Source: Clostridium sp. (GTDB taxonomy: Bacteria; Bacillota; Clostridia; Clostridiales; Clostridiaceae). From it: a stretch of 53,694 nucleotides of DNA. Positions 25,880 through 35,582 of the stretch are shown piece by piece (positions within the stretch are counted from its first letter, which is position 1; every line of letters starts with the position of its first letter). The position numbers were made by a program, and so were the translations under genes. The DNA lies in assembly GCA_017435645.1 (NCBI GenBank), contig JAFSER010000017.1:1-53694 (forward strand), read 5' to 3'. The notes under the pieces were generated by a model, which ran no database searches, was not told where the DNA came from, and saw only the letters and a program-made list of their open reading frames with translations.

Positions 25880-26323
25880 ATGGCGATTAGAAAGATTAGA
25901 ATAAATGGTGATGAAGTTTTAAGAAAAAAATGTAAGGATGTAACAGAAATAACACCAAGAACTTTAAAGTTAATTAAAGATATGGCAGATACTATGTATG
26001 AAGCTGATGGTGTAGGATTAGCTGCACCACAGGTTGGAATTCTTCAAAGAATATTTGTAATAGATGTATTTGATGATTATGGACTTAGAGTATTTATAAA
26101 TCCAGAAATACTTGAAGTTTCAGGATCTCAAGTAGGAGAAGAAGGTTGTTTAAGTGTACCAGGAGAATCAGCAGAGGTTGATCGTCCAAATTATGTTAAG
26201 GTAAAAGCATTTAATGAAAAGGGTGAAGAATTTATTTTAGAAGCAACAGAATTACTAGCGAGAGCTATACTACATGAAAATGATCACTTAAATGGAAAGC
26301 TATTTATAGATTACCTAAAATAA
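25880..26323 (+). CDS. def: peptide deformylase
   Basis: Removes the formyl group from the initiator methionine of nascent proteins. The three motifs are GVGLAAPQVG (near residue 45), EEGCLSVP with the metal-ligand Cys, and HENDHLNG, an HExxH-type site with two metal His. At 147 residues it belongs to the short type 1 form. TAGGAGGT precedes the ATG. It lies 15 bases upstream of fmt, whose product adds the formyl group that Def later removes. Confidence 0.97.
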   Translation: MAIRKIRINGDEVLRKKCKDVTEITPRTLKLIKDMADTMYEADGVGLAAPQVGILQRIFVIDVFDDYGLRVFINPEILEVSGSQVGEEGCLSVPGESAEVDRPNYVKVKAFNEKGEEFILEATELLARAILHENDHLNGKLFIDYLK

Positions 26324-26338
26324 TAAAGGAGGATTAAC

Positions 26339-27265
26339 ATGAAGATAGTATTTATGGGAACTCCAGATTTTGCAGTACCATCACTAAAGAAAATAATAGA
26401 TGTTTATGGAGTAGAAGCAGTTTTTACTCAACCAGATAGACCAAAGGGTAGAGGGAAAAAGATGGCATATTCTCCTGTAAAGGAAGTAGCAGTTGAAAAA
26501 AATATAAAAGTTTTTCAACCAATAAAATTAAAAAATGATAATGAAGCTTTAGATTATTTAAAGGAGTTAAAACCAGATTTTATAATAGTAGTAGCTTTTG
26601 GTCAAATATTAAGTAAGGAAGTTTTAGATATACCGAAATTTGGTTGTATTAATTTACATGCATCATTATTGCCAATGTATAGAGGAGCAGCACCTTTAAA
26701 TTGGGCTATAATTAATGGAGAAAAGAAATCAGGGAATACAACAATGTTAATGGATGTAGGATTAGATACAGGAGATATGCTACTTAAGGATGAAGTAGAG
26801 ATATCAGAAGATATGACAGCAGGAAATCTTCATGATATATTAATGGAAAGAGGAGCAGATTTATTAATAAAAACTATAGATGGAATATATAATAAGAGTA
26901 TAGTTCCGGAAAAGCAAGGAGAAGAAACTTTTTATGCTAAAATGTTAAATAAGGAATTAGCATTAATAAATTGGAATAATTCAGCAGAAGATATTCACAA
27001 TTTAATAAGAGGACTTAACCCTTGGCCTATAGCTTTTACAACTTATGAAGATAAGGCTATGAAAATATATGAAAGTAAGGTTCTTCAAGAGGAAAGCAAT
27101 AAAGAACCTGGAACTATATATAGTGTATCTAAAGATGGAATTAAGGTTTCTACTTCAAAGGGAAGCTTATTAATAAAAAAGATACAGTTCCCAAATGGAA
27201 AGCCATTGAGTGTAGAGCAATATATTAATGGAAATGAAATTAAGATAAATACTAAACTTTATTAA
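26339..27265 (+). CDS. fmt: methionyl-tRNA formyltransferase
   Basis: Formylates initiator Met-tRNA using 10-formyl-tetrahydrofolate. [16 protein letters not shown] opens the folate-binding domain, and the catalytic Asn-His-Asp set is seen in [15 protein letters not shown] (Asn, His) and [11 protein letters not shown] (Asp). The C-terminal tRNA-binding domain starts near residue 205 with [10 protein letters not shown]. Length is 308. AAAGGAGG precedes the ATG. Operon with def is evident. Confidence 0.97.
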   Translation: MKIVFMGTPDFAVPSLKKIIDVYGVEAVFTQPDRPKGRGKKMAYSPVKEVAVEKNIKVFQPIKLKNDNEALDYLKELKPDFIIVVAFGQILSKEVLDIPKFGCINLHASLLPMYRGAAPLNWAIINGEKKSGNTTMLMDVGLDTGDMLLKDEVEISEDMTAGNLHDILMERGADLLIKTIDGIYNKSIVPEKQGEETFYAKMLNKELALINWNNSAEDIHNLIRGLNPWPIAFTTYEDKAMKIYESKVLQEESNKEPGTIYSVSKDGIKVSTSKGSLLIKKIQFPNGKPLSVEQYINGNEIKINTKLY

Positions 27266-27291
27266 AATAACTGTAAAGGAGAGGGATATAG

Positions 27292-27990
27292 ATGTATTAT
27301 CCAGGCTTTTATTTTGATACAACATATTTAATTTTAATACCAGCTATTATTATAGCTTTTATAGCTCAAATGAAAATAGATAACGCTTATAAAAAGTATC
27401 AAAATGTTAGAACTATAAGTGGAGTTACAGGAAGTGAAGTGGCAAGAAGTATTTTAGATGGAGCAGGACTTTTTAATGTGAAAATTGAAAGATGTCAAAA
27501 ACATTTAGGAGATCATTATGATCCGAGGACAAAAATTATAAGACTTTCTCCAGAAGTTTATGATAGATCAACTATAGCTGCTGCAGGTATAGCAGCTCAT
27601 GAGTGTGGTCACGCTATACAACATCAAACACATTATAGCCCTTTAGTTTTAAGAAATAAAATTGCACCAATAGTTAATATAGGAAGTAACTTATCTATGA
27701 TATTATTTTTAATAGGGATATTTTTAGGTTTCCCTATGTTTGCTAAAATAGGAATAGTATTTTTTTCAGGAGCAGTAATATATCAAATAATAACTCTCCC
27801 AGTTGAATTTAATGCATCATCAAGAGCATTAGAGATATTAGAAACAAGAAATTTCCTTTATGGAGATGAAGTTAATGGGGCAAAAAAAGTTTTAAATGCA
27901 GCAGCTATGACATATGTTGCAGCAACATTAATGGCTATTTCTCAATTACTTAGATTAATAGCTCTAAACAATAGATATAATGATAATTAA
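27292..27990 (+). CDS. membrane zinc metallopeptidase, YugP type
   Basis: Integral membrane neutral zinc peptidase family (DUF/Zn_peptidase_2, YugP in B. subtilis); the physiological substrate is unknown. One span lies near residues 8-24, and the active site AAHECGHAIQH (HExxH near residue 104) is followed by two hydrophobic stretches around 122-165. PVEFNASSRALE carries the likely third ligand Glu. Length is 232. AAGGAGAGG precedes the ATG. Its place between fmt and rsmB is often seen in clostridia. Confidence 0.88.
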   Translation: MYYPGFYFDTTYLILIPAIIIAFIAQMKIDNAYKKYQNVRTISGVTGSEVARSILDGAGLFNVKIERCQKHLGDHYDPRTKIIRLSPEVYDRSTIAAAGIAAHECGHAIQHQTHYSPLVLRNKIAPIVNIGSNLSMILFLIGIFLGFPMFAKIGIVFFSGAVIYQIITLPVEFNASSRALEILETRNFLYGDEVNGAKKVLNAAAMTYVAATLMAISQLLRLIALNNRYNDN

Positions 27991-28002
27991 TGAGGTAGAA
28001 TT

Positions 28003-29322
28003 ATGAATAGTAGAAAACTTGCAAGACAAATTATACAAAGAGTATTAGAAGAAGGAGCATATTCTAACCTAGTACTTTCAAAAGAATTAAATAGAGATGA
28101 TATAGATGAAAAAGATAAGGGATTAATAACAGAAATAGTTTATGGTACTTTAAGAAGAAAAAGAACTTTAGATGTTTTAATAGGAAATTTTGTTAAAGAT
28201 ATAAATACATTAGATACAACAGTTTTAAATATATTAAGAGTTGCAATATATCAAATGTATTTCTTAGATAAAATACCTGAATATGCTGCTTGTAATGAAG
28301 CTGTAGAAGAAGCTAAGGAAGTTTCTCTTGAGGCTTCTAAGTTAGTTAATGGAGTTCTTAGAAATTATATTAAAGATGAAAAAGAGATAGTTGTTCCAGG
28401 TAATAGAATAGATGAGTTAGCTTATAAGTTTTCTTTCCAACCTTGGATGATAAGATTATTTATCAAGCAATATGGTGAAGAAAGAACTATGAAGATTATG
28501 GCTGGATTAAATGAAACTCCAAAGGTAACAGTAAGAGTTAATGAGTTTAAATCAGATTTTGACGAAGTATATGAAAAGTTAGAAGAAAACGGATATAACG
28601 TTGAAGAAGGATATGCTTGCCCAGAAGCAATTGCAATTATTGGAGGTAAGGGAGTAGAAAATAACGAATTATTTAAAGAAGGATTAATAACTGTTCAAGA
28701 TGAAAGCGCTATGTTAGTAGCTCCATTATTAGGTCTTAAAGATGAAGATAAAGTGTTAGATTTATGCGCTGCACCAGGAGGTAAAACTACTCATATAGCA
28801 GAATTATTAAGAAATACTGGAGAAGTAATAGCTTTTGATTTACATGAAAATAAATTATCTTTAATTGAAGAAAACGCAAATAGACTTGGATTAACTAATG
28901 TTACTTGTAAAGCTATGGATGCAACAAAGTTAAATTCTGATTATATATGTTATGCTGATAAAGTATTAATAGATGTACCTTGTTCAGGGCTTGGTATAAT
29001 TAGAAAGAAACCAGAAATAAAATGGAATAAAACAAGACAACATTTAAGAGATTTAGTTGAGATACAAAAAGAAATAATGGAAAATGCATGGCAATATTTA
29101 AAACCAGGTGGAACTTTAATTTATTCAACATGTACTTTAAATAAAGAAGAAAATGAAGATAATATTAAATGGTTCCTAGGAAAGTATAAAGATGCACAAA
29201 TGGAAAATTTATATTTAGGAAACAATAATAACTTTATATATAATGGAGATAAAAGTTTAACTATATTACCAAATGATTCTATGGATGGCTTCTTTATAGC
29301 TAAAATAAAGAAAAATAAATAG
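28003..29322 (+). CDS. rsmB: 16S rRNA (cytosine 967-C5)-methyltransferase RsmB
   Basis: Methylates C967 of 16S rRNA (E. coli numbering) using S-adenosylmethionine. A NusB-like RNA-binding domain covers about residues 1-130, followed by the Rossmann methyltransferase with LDLCAAPGGKTTH (SAM loop), DVPCSGLGIIRKKPEI (motif IV Cys) and YSTCTLNKEENED (motif VI, nucleophilic Cys). Length is 439. It sits 12 bases after the zinc peptidase gene with a GAGG ribosome site. The order def-fmt-rsmB-rlmN-stp-prkC matches B. subtilis. Confidence 0.96.
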   Translation: MNSRKLARQIIQRVLEEGAYSNLVLSKELNRDDIDEKDKGLITEIVYGTLRRKRTLDVLIGNFVKDINTLDTTVLNILRVAIYQMYFLDKIPEYAACNEAVEEAKEVSLEASKLVNGVLRNYIKDEKEIVVPGNRIDELAYKFSFQPWMIRLFIKQYGEERTMKIMAGLNETPKVTVRVNEFKSDFDEVYEKLEENGYNVEEGYACPEAIAIIGGKGVENNELFKEGLITVQDESAMLVAPLLGLKDEDKVLDLCAAPGGKTTHIAELLRNTGEVIAFDLHENKLSLIEENANRLGLTNVTCKAMDATKLNSDYICYADKVLIDVPCSGLGIIRKKPEIKWNKTRQHLRDLVEIQKEIMENAWQYLKPGGTLIYSTCTLNKEENEDNIKWFLGKYKDAQMENLYLGNNNNFIYNGDKSLTILPNDSMDGFFIAKIKKNK

Positions 29323-29330
29323 GTGAATAA

Positions 29331-30356
29331 ATGAAAAATATTTTAGATTACAGTTTGGAAGAAATTTCATTATGGTTAAAAGAAAATGGTGAAAGTGCTT
29401 TTAGAGCAAAACAGATTTTCTCATGGATCTATACAAATGTTTGGGAGTTTCAAGGAATGAGAAATTTACCTAAGAATTTAATTGAAAAATTAAAGGATAA
29501 TTTTTATATAGGCATTCCAGAAATAGTAGAAATATATGAATCTAGTATAGATGGAACAAAGAAAGTTTTGTTTGCTTTTAATGATGGTAATATAATTGAA
29601 AGTGTTATTATGAAATATAAGCATGGTAATTCTATTTGTATTTCTACTCAAGTAGGATGTAGAATGGGATGTAAATTTTGTGCATCAACTATAGATGGAA
29701 GACTAAGAGATTTATCTGCAGGTGAGATATTGGCTCAGGTTCTTGTGGCTCAAAAGGTAATAGGAGATAGAATATCTAATATAGTTTTAATGGGAAGTGG
29801 AGAACCATTAGATAATTATGATAATGTAGTTAAGTTTTTAGAACTTGTTAATGCAGAATATGGGTTAAACATAGGGCAAAGACATATAACTCTATCTACT
29901 TGTGGATTAGTACCTAAGATTTATGAATTAGCTGATAAAGGATTTAGTATTACATTAGCAATTTCTTTACATGCCTTCAGTGATGAAAAAAGAAAAGAAA
30001 TTATGCCAATTGCTAAAAAATATTCTATAAAAGAAATATTAGATGCCTGTGATTATTACTTTAATAAAACTGGAAGAAGAATAACTTTTGAATATTCATT
30101 AGTTTTAGGTGTTAATGATAGTAAAGAAGATGCAAAATCTTTATCTAAACTATTAAAAGGAAGAGCATGTCATATAAACTTAATACCTGTTAATGAAATA
30201 AAGGAGAATACACTAAAGAGACCTTCAAAAAAGACTATAGATGAGTTTGCTAAGATAATAAGCGAGCATAATTTAGATGTTACTGTAAGAAGAGAAATGG
30301 GGGCTGATATTAATGCAGCTTGTGGTCAATTGAGAAGAAACTTCTTAAAAAAGTAA
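29331..30356 (+). CDS. rlmN: 23S rRNA/tRNA adenine-C2 methyltransferase RlmN
   Basis: Radical SAM enzyme that methylates C2 of A2503 in 23S rRNA and of A37 in some tRNAs. The cluster motif CRMGCKFC (C-x3-C-x2-C) is near residue 107. The mechanistic cysteine that carries the methyl group is in AACGQLRR near the C-terminus, and the SAM-binding [13 protein letters not shown] is present. Length is 341. A weak AGGTG site precedes the ATG, 8 bases after rsmB. Confidence 0.96.
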   Translation: MKNILDYSLEEISLWLKENGESAFRAKQIFSWIYTNVWEFQGMRNLPKNLIEKLKDNFYIGIPEIVEIYESSIDGTKKVLFAFNDGNIIESVIMKYKHGNSICISTQVGCRMGCKFCASTIDGRLRDLSAGEILAQVLVAQKVIGDRISNIVLMGSGEPLDNYDNVVKFLELVNAEYGLNIGQRHITLSTCGLVPKIYELADKGFSITLAISLHAFSDEKRKEIMPIAKKYSIKEILDACDYYFNKTGRRITFEYSLVLGVNDSKEDAKSLSKLLKGRACHINLIPVNEIKENTLKRPSKKTIDEFAKIISEHNLDVTVRREMGADINAACGQLRRNFLKK

Positions 30357-30376
30357 ATAAATAGGAGTGAAATTTA

Positions 30377-31093
30377 GTGATTGGTATAAAAAGTGATTTA
30401 GGTAAACGAAATTTAAATGAAGATTATGCAGAATTTTATGTTGGGGAAAATTATAAGATTTTTGTATTAGCAGATGGTATGGGAGGCCACAATGCTGGTG
30501 AAATAGCTAGTAAATCGGCTTCTAAGGCCATACTGAAATTTGTGAAAGAGAATATTAATAAATATAGTAATAAAGATTTATTAGAAAAGGCAATTAAGTA
30601 TGCAAACTTAAGAGTATATAATTTGTCACATTGTTCAGAAACATATAAAGGAATGGGAACTACTTTAGTAGTTTGTTTGATTACTGAAGTAGGTACAATA
30701 GTTGCTAATATAGGAGATAGTTCGTGTTATGGAATAAATAGAGGTAGCATTGTAAAAATTACGAAAGATCATTCTTTAGTACAGGAGCTTATAGATAGTG
30801 GAAGTATTTCTTTTGAGGAGTCTATAAATCATCCTCAAAGGAATATAATAACAAGGGCAATAGGAACAGAAGAAGAGATAAAAGTAGATTTCTTTGAATT
30901 TAATAGTAATAAATATGAATACTTATTAATGTGTAGTGATGGATTAAGTAATGAAGTTAATTTAGATAAAATTAAAGATGTAAATATTAAAGATGAAGAG
31001 TTACAGAGTATTTGTGAAAAATTAGTGGAAAGTGCTAAGCTTAATGGTGGAAGAGACAATATAACTGTAATGTTTTTTAGAGGAGAGGTGTAG
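30377..31093 (+). CDS. stp: PP2C-family serine/threonine phosphatase
   Basis: Manganese-dependent protein phosphatase (PrpC/Stp) that reverses PrkC phosphorylation. Metal-binding motifs are NEDYAEF, LADGMGGHNAGE, NIGDSSCYG, MCSDGLSNEV and NGGRDNITVMF, in the standard PP2C order. Length is 238. The start is GTG 30377, preceded by AGGAGTG at 30363-30369. It overlaps functionally with the next gene: the ribosome site for prkC (AGGAGAGGTG) lies inside its last codons, so the pair is translated together. Confidence 0.95.
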   Translation: MIGIKSDLGKRNLNEDYAEFYVGENYKIFVLADGMGGHNAGEIASKSASKAILKFVKENINKYSNKDLLEKAIKYANLRVYNLSHCSETYKGMGTTLVVCLITEVGTIVANIGDSSCYGINRGSIVKITKDHSLVQELIDSGSISFEESINHPQRNIITRAIGTEEEIKVDFFEFNSNKYEYLLMCSDGLSNEVNLDKIKDVNIKDEELQSICEKLVESAKLNGGRDNITVMFFRGEV

Positions 31094-31094
31094 G

Positions 31095-33077
31095 ATGAAG
31101 GGAATTATTCTAGGTGGTAGATATGAGCTTCTTGAAAAAATTGGAGAGGGAGGAATGTCAGAAGTATACAAAGCCAAATGTAATAAATTAAATAGATTCG
31201 TTGCAATAAAAATATTAAAAAAACAATTTGCCAATAATATAGAAATTGCTAAAAAGTTTAAACGTGAAGCAACAGCTATTGCAAATTTATCTGATGCTAA
31301 TATAGTAAATATTCTTGATGTAGGCACTCAAGATGACATGGATTACATTGTAATGGAATATGTTAATGGCAGAACCTTAAAGGAGCTTATTAATTATAAG
31401 GGAAAGCTTAGCTATACAACAGCTATAAATATTGCAATTCAAATTGCTAAGGCTTTAGATTGTGCTCACAGAAATAATATTGTTCATAGAGATATAAAAC
31501 CACAAAATATTTTAGTAACAGAAGCAGGAAAAGTTAAAGTAACAGATTTTGGAATAGCTAAATCTACTGACTCTCATACAATTACTAATACTACTAGCAT
31601 AATTGGATCAGCTCATTATTTATCACCTGAACAAGCAAAAGGTACTTATATAGATTTTAGATCTGATATATATTCATTTGGAATTGTATTATATGAAATG
31701 GTAACTGGCAGATTGCCTTTTGAAGGTGATTCACCAGTAACAGTAGCATTAAAACATCTTCAAGAAGAACCTGTTCCTCCTAAAAATATTAATTCAGCTA
31801 TACCAGATAGCTTAAATAAAGTAATACTTAAGGCTATACAAAAAGTCCCTGTTAAGAGATATCAAAATGTAAAAGAAATAATTCAAGATTTGCAAAAGAT
31901 TCAAGAAAATCCTGATGTAATTATTGGATTAGTAAGTAATACTGATAATGATAGCACTATTATTATGTCACCAATTCAATCTAATAATACATCTACAAAA
32001 ATAAATAATAATTATAAAGAAGATGATTATGAGGATTATGAAGATGAGGATTATGAAGATGAGGATTATGAGGATGAAAAGAAATCTAAAAAAATTAAGT
32101 CAGGTTTAAAAAAGGCTTTAATTGGAGTAGGATCATTAATTATAATATTAATTTTAGGTTCAGTTGGGTTCTTTCTGGCTATGAGGAATAATACTAGTAA
32201 TGAAGTAGAAGTGCCTAATATAGTTGGTAAATTAGTAGAAGAAGCAAAAAGTGAAGTTGAAGAGTTAGGACTAGTGATACAAGTGAAATCAACTGAATAT
32301 AGTGATGAAGCAGAAAATACTATATTAAAAATAAGTCCAAGTGTTGGAACAAAGGTTAAAAAGGATTCAATAATATTTGTTACTGTATCAGTAGGGGAAG
32401 AATTAATTAAAATGCCTAATCTTAAAGATTATGAAAAAACTAATATAGAAAGTGTTTTAAAATCTTATGGATTTACAAATTATGAAATAAAAGAAGAGTA
32501 TAGTGATGATGTAGAAAAAGGAAGGTTAATTAAACAAAGTCCAGAAGCAGAAACTGAGGTTAGTAAGAATACTGAAATACAGATAATAGTTAGCAAGGGG
32601 CAAGAAACTAAAATGGTAGATATTCCTGATGTTGTAGGAAAGTCTTTAAAAGAGGCAAAAACAATTTTAGAAGAAGCAAAGCTTAAAGTTAATGATGAAA
32701 TAAAATATAATATAACTCATAATAAGGATGAAGATGGTATAGTATTAGAACAAAATGTATCAGGTACTAAAATCCAAGAAGGAGCTGCTATAAAGTTAAC
32801 AGTGGGAAAATACGAAGAAGAAACTATAGATGTTGCTTCAGAAGTAGGTATAAAAAATGGTATGACAGTAAAAGAAGCTAGAGCAAAAATTAATGCAAAG
32901 GAATTAAAATTAGTATTTTCAGATGGTTCATCAAGTGATGATGATGCAATAATAACTGATTTTACAAAAGAAGTTACTAAGGGTGGAACTGTTACACTTA
33001 CTACTGAAAAACCAAAACAACAAGAACAAGAGCAAGAACAGGAAGAAAAACCTGTAGCTGAAGAAAATAACAATTAA
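31095..33077 (+). CDS. prkC: PASTA-domain serine/threonine kinase PrkC
   Basis: Membrane receptor kinase that senses cell-wall fragments. The kinase domain (about 8-270) has GEGGMSEVYKA, catalytic Lys in VAIKIL, HRDIKPQNIL and DFGIAKST. A cytosolic juxtamembrane segment carries a very acidic Asp-Tyr-Glu repeat (about 311-331). One transmembrane helix (about 340-365) precedes three clear PASTA domains (starting VPNIVG, MPNLKD and IPDVVG). A fourth, degenerate unit starts near residue 577, and an unusual Gln/Glu-rich tail (about 640-660) ends the protein. Length is 660. In B. subtilis, PrkC affects germination and phosphorylates CpgA/RsgA, encoded next door here. Confidence 0.95.
   Translation: MKGIILGGRYELLEKIGEGGMSEVYKAKCNKLNRFVAIKILKKQFANNIEIAKKFKREATAIANLSDANIVNILDVGTQDDMDYIVMEYVNGRTLKELINYKGKLSYTTAINIAIQIAKALDCAHRNNIVHRDIKPQNILVTEAGKVKVTDFGIAKSTDSHTITNTTSIIGSAHYLSPEQAKGTYIDFRSDIYSFGIVLYEMVTGRLPFEGDSPVTVALKHLQEEPVPPKNINSAIPDSLNKVILKAIQKVPVKRYQNVKEIIQDLQKIQENPDVIIGLVSNTDNDSTIIMSPIQSNNTSTKINNNYKEDDYEDYEDEDYEDEDYEDEKKSKKIKSGLKKALIGVGSLIIILILGSVGFFLAMRNNTSNEVEVPNIVGKLVEEAKSEVEELGLVIQVKSTEYSDEAENTILKISPSVGTKVKKDSIIFVTVSVGEELIKMPNLKDYEKTNIESVLKSYGFTNYEIKEEYSDDVEKGRLIKQSPEAETEVSKNTEIQIIVSKGQETKMVDIPDVVGKSLKEAKTILEEAKLKVNDEIKYNITHNKDEDGIVLEQNVSGTKIQEGAAIKLTVGKYEEETIDVASEVGIKNGMTVKEARAKINAKELKLVFSDGSSSDDDAIITDFTKEVTKGGTVTLTTEKPKQQEQEQEQEEKPVAEENNN
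32022..32082 (+). repeat. in-frame tandem repeat in prkC
   Basis: About four imperfect copies of a 15-base unit GATGAGGATTATGAA encode repeating Asp-Glu-Asp-Tyr-Glu. The translated block is 20 residues of almost only Asp, Glu and Tyr between kinase and membrane helix. Copy number may vary between strains through slippage; that is inference. Confidence 0.75.
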
Positions 33078-33079
33078 TA

Positions 33080-33120
33080 AAAAAGGAGCATCACGATAAC
33101 ATGTGATGTTCCTTTTTAAA
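33080..33120 (+). terminator. terminator after prkC
   Basis: AAAAAGGAGCATCAC (33080-33094) and GTGATGTTCCTTTTT (33103-33117) pair with one G-U around an 8-base loop; the right arm ends in five T residues. It closes the stp-prkC unit before rsgA. Confidence 0.88.
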
Positions 33121-33223
33121 TGAAAAATTATTGTAAATATTTTTGTGTTAGTTAAAAATAATTTGCATTTTTTATTATAATCTGTTTATTATAAATAAGA
33201 AGATAAATTTATTTGGAGGCATT

Positions 33224-34093
33224 ATGGAAGGAAAAATAATAAAAGGCATTGGTGGGTTTTACTATGTTAAAGTAGATGATGAAATTATAGAGTGTAAAGC
33301 AAGAGGGAAATTTAGATACAAAGATATGAAGCCTATGGTAGGGGATAGTGTTCGAATTGAGGTTTCTAAAGGAAAAGGCGTAATTGAAGAAATATATGAT
33401 AGAACTTCAGAACTAATAAGACCTACAGTAGCAAATGTTACACAAGCTTTTGTAGTATTTGCTATAAAAAATCCAGATATTAATTTTGATCTTTTAAATA
33501 GATTTTTAATTTCATGTGAATATAATAATATAAAGGCTATAGTATGCTTAAATAAAGTTGATTTAGCTTCTGAGGAAGAAAAAGAAGAGGTTAAAAAGAA
33601 AATAAATGATATAGGATATGATGTATTATTTATAAATGCTAAAGAGGGGATAGGTATAGAGCTACTTAAGGAAAGATTAGGCGGAGAAGAAACTGTATTA
33701 TGTGGTCCTTCAGGAGCAGGGAAATCAACTCTGATTAATATTCTAATAAATAGAACTCATATGGAAACAGGAGTTGTATCAAAAAAAATAGGAAGAGGAA
33801 AACATACAACAAGACACAGTGAGCTTATAGAATTAGAGAATGGTTATTTAGTTGATAGCCCAGGTTTTTCAAATATAGATATTAGTTTTATGGAAAAGGA
33901 TAATTTAAAATATAGTTTTCCAGAATTTGAAGAATATAATCATAGTTGTAAATTTAGAGGATGCCTTCATTATAGAGAGCCAGGTTGTGCTGTAAAGAAT
34001 GCATTAAATGATAGTAAGATAAATGAATATAGGTATAGTTTTTACATTAGAATATTAGAAGAATTACAAGAGGGGGAAAAATATAAATGGTAA
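33224..34093 (+). CDS. rsgA: small ribosomal subunit biogenesis GTPase RsgA (CpgA)
   Basis: Circularly permuted GTPase that releases assembly factors and checks maturation of the 30S subunit. An N-terminal OB fold (about 1-65) is followed by the permuted G motifs in the order NKVD (G4), then GPSGAGKST (G1) and DSPGF (G3). The C-terminal zinc knuckle has Cys and His ligands in [16 protein letters not shown]. Length is 289. GGAGG precedes the ATG. Its last bases overlap rpe by 7 bases. The B. subtilis homologue is a PrkC substrate. Confidence 0.96.
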   Translation: MEGKIIKGIGGFYYVKVDDEIIECKARGKFRYKDMKPMVGDSVRIEVSKGKGVIEEIYDRTSELIRPTVANVTQAFVVFAIKNPDINFDLLNRFLISCEYNNIKAIVCLNKVDLASEEEKEEVKKKINDIGYDVLFINAKEGIGIELLKERLGGEETVLCGPSGAGKSTLINILINRTHMETGVVSKKIGRGKHTTRHSELIELENGYLVDSPGFSNIDISFMEKDNLKYSFPEFEEYNHSCKFRGCLHYREPGCAVKNALNDSKINEYRYSFYIRILEELQEGEKYKW

Positions 34094-34731
34094 AGATATC
34101 ACCATCAATATTATCAGCAGATTTTTCAAAGCTAGGAGAAGAAGTTATTAAAGTAGATAAAGCTGGAGCAGATTTTATTCATATAGATGTAATGGATGGA
34201 AATTTTGTACCTAATATCAGTTTTGGATTTCCAGTAATTAAAGCAATAAGAAATAAGACAGAAAAAGTATTTGATGTTCATTTAATGATTGAGAATCCAT
34301 CAAGATACATAGATGATTTTGTAGAAGCAGGAGCAGATATAATTACAATTCATTATGAAGCAGAAAAACATATAGATAGAGCAATTGAATATATAAAATC
34401 TAAAGGTATTAAGGCAGGAGTATCATTAAATCCAGGGACTCCAACCATTGTTTTAAAAGATATAATCGAAAAATTAGATTTAGTTTTAATTATGTCAGTT
34501 AATCCTGGATTTGGAGGACAAAAATTTATTCCATATGCATTAAATAAAATAAAAGAAGTGAAGGAAATGAGTTTAGAATCAAATAAAAATTTACTTATAG
34601 AAGTAGATGGTGGAGTTGACAAAAATAATGCTAAGTTTCTTGTAGAAGCAGGAGCAAATGTATTAGTAGCAGGATCCGCTGTTTTTGCAGATGGAAATTT
34701 AGAAGAAAATATAAAAAATATAAGAGGATAA
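34087..34731 (+). CDS. rpe: ribulose-phosphate 3-epimerase
   Basis: Interconverts ribulose 5-phosphate and xylulose 5-phosphate in the pentose phosphate pathway. It is a TIM barrel of 214 residues with [15 protein letters not shown] at the start, catalytic Asp in [34 protein letters not shown] and the second Asp in [11 protein letters not shown]. The start overlaps the rsgA stop (ATGGTAA), and GGGGGAA lies just upstream, so it is translated as part of the rsgA-rpe-thiN unit. Confidence 0.97.
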   Translation: MVKISPSILSADFSKLGEEVIKVDKAGADFIHIDVMDGNFVPNISFGFPVIKAIRNKTEKVFDVHLMIENPSRYIDDFVEAGADIITIHYEAEKHIDRAIEYIKSKGIKAGVSLNPGTPTIVLKDIIEKLDLVLIMSVNPGFGGQKFIPYALNKIKEVKEMSLESNKNLLIEVDGGVDKNNAKFLVEAGANVLVAGSAVFADGNLEENIKNIRG

Positions 34732-34735
34732 GCAT

Positions 34736-35371
34736 ATGAAAGCTGTAATAGTATCAGGTGGAAAAGAACCATCAAGGAACTTATTATTACATTATATAAA
34801 AAATGCTAACTTGATAATTGGAGCAGATAAGGGTTGTGAGGTATTATATAAATATAATATAATTCCTGATTATATTCTTGGAGATTTTGATTCGGCTAAT
34901 CCAGAAGCAATTGAAGCATTAGAAAAAAAAGCACTAAATAAAATTAAATATAATAGTGAAAAAGATTATACAGATACTGAACTAGCTTATAATTTGGCAA
35001 TTGAAAAAAATTCAAATGAAGTTATATTATTAGGTGCTACAGGAACTAGATATGATCATAGTTTAAGTAATTTTGGAATAATGCTAAAAGGACTAAAAAA
35101 TAATGTTATTGTTAAAGTTATAGATGATAATAATAAGATTTTTTTAACAGATAAGCCTATTTTACTAAAAGGAAAAAAAGGAGATATCATTTCTTTTCAA
35201 GCATATTGTAATGAAGTTAAAAACTTTACTATTAAAGGTGCTAAATATAATTTAAATAATTATACCTTAAAATTAGGAGATGGTATTACAACATCTAATG
35301 AATTCTTAGAAGAAAATATAAGTATAAGCTTTGATAGTGGAATAATTATGGTACTTTATACAAATGATTAA
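34736..35371 (+). CDS. thiN: thiamine pyrophosphokinase ThiN
   Basis: Converts thiamine to thiamine diphosphate with ATP. Recognisable blocks are GADKGCEVLYKYNIIPDYILGDFDS, where acidic residues bind metal-ATP, KDYTDTELA and GATGTRYDHSL. Length is 211, standard for bacterial ThiN (YloS). It starts 4 bases after rpe. No TPP riboswitch is visible. It immediately precedes spoVM, as in B. subtilis. Confidence 0.94.
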   Translation: MKAVIVSGGKEPSRNLLLHYIKNANLIIGADKGCEVLYKYNIIPDYILGDFDSANPEAIEALEKKALNKIKYNSEKDYTDTELAYNLAIEKNSNEVILLGATGTRYDHSLSNFGIMLKGLKNNVIVKVIDDNNKIFLTDKPILLKGKKGDIISFQAYCNEVKNFTIKGAKYNLNNYTLKLGDGITTSNEFLEENISISFDSGIIMVLYTND

Positions 35372-35389
35372 AAATTAGTAACTGATTTT

Positions 35390-35417
35390 ATATATTTGAA
35401 TAGAATATATATAGAAA
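35390..35417 (+). promoter_or_regulatory. weak candidate SigE promoter for spoVM
   Basis: ATATATT (35390-35396) matches 6 of 7 bases of the SigE -35 consensus KMATATT; after 13 bases TATAGAAA (35410-35417) matches 5 of 8 of CATACAMT. Transcription would start just before the spoVM ribosome site. Because AT-rich DNA makes such matches common, this is only a candidate. Confidence 0.28.
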
Positions 35418-35439
35418 ACAGATAATTTGGAGGACTAAT

Positions 35440-35511
35440 ATGAAGATAATAGCTATAAAGTTACCTAAGTTTTTATCAAATTTTATTAAATTTTTTAAAA
35501 GAAAAAAATAA
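35440..35511 (+). CDS. spoVM: stage V sporulation protein SpoVM
   Basis: Tiny amphipathic protein that recognises the convex forespore membrane and anchors SpoIVA there. The translation is 23 residues, MKIIAIKLPKFLSNFIKFFKRKK by pieces: MKIIAIKLPKF then LSNFIKFFKRKK. IKLPKFL and Pro9 match B. subtilis SpoVM (26 residues), in which Pro9 matters for shallow membrane insertion. GGAGG at 35429-35433 is well spaced before the ATG. Position between thiN and rpmB is the same as in B. subtilis. It is three residues shorter and lacks the acidic end, but the basic amphipathic helix is kept. Confidence 0.92.
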   Translation: MKIIAIKLPKFLSNFIKFFKRKK

Positions 35512-35540
35512 TACATAGGAAAAGGGATATAAATATAAAT

Positions 35541-35574
35541 AAAAAATGCAATTGATTAATCAATTGCATTTTTT
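35541..35574. terminator. bidirectional terminator between spoVM and rpmB
   Basis: A fully palindromic hairpin, AAAAAATGCAATTGA (35541-35555) and TCAATTGCATTTTTT (35560-35574) around TTAA, has A and T runs at its ends. It serves spoVM on the plus strand and rpmB on the minus strand. Confidence 0.9.
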
Positions 35575-35582
35575 ATTTGAAC

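Noticed and set aside
34600-35440. TPP riboswitch near thiN
   Set aside because: thiN starts 4 bases after rpe and no thi-box sequence is visible.
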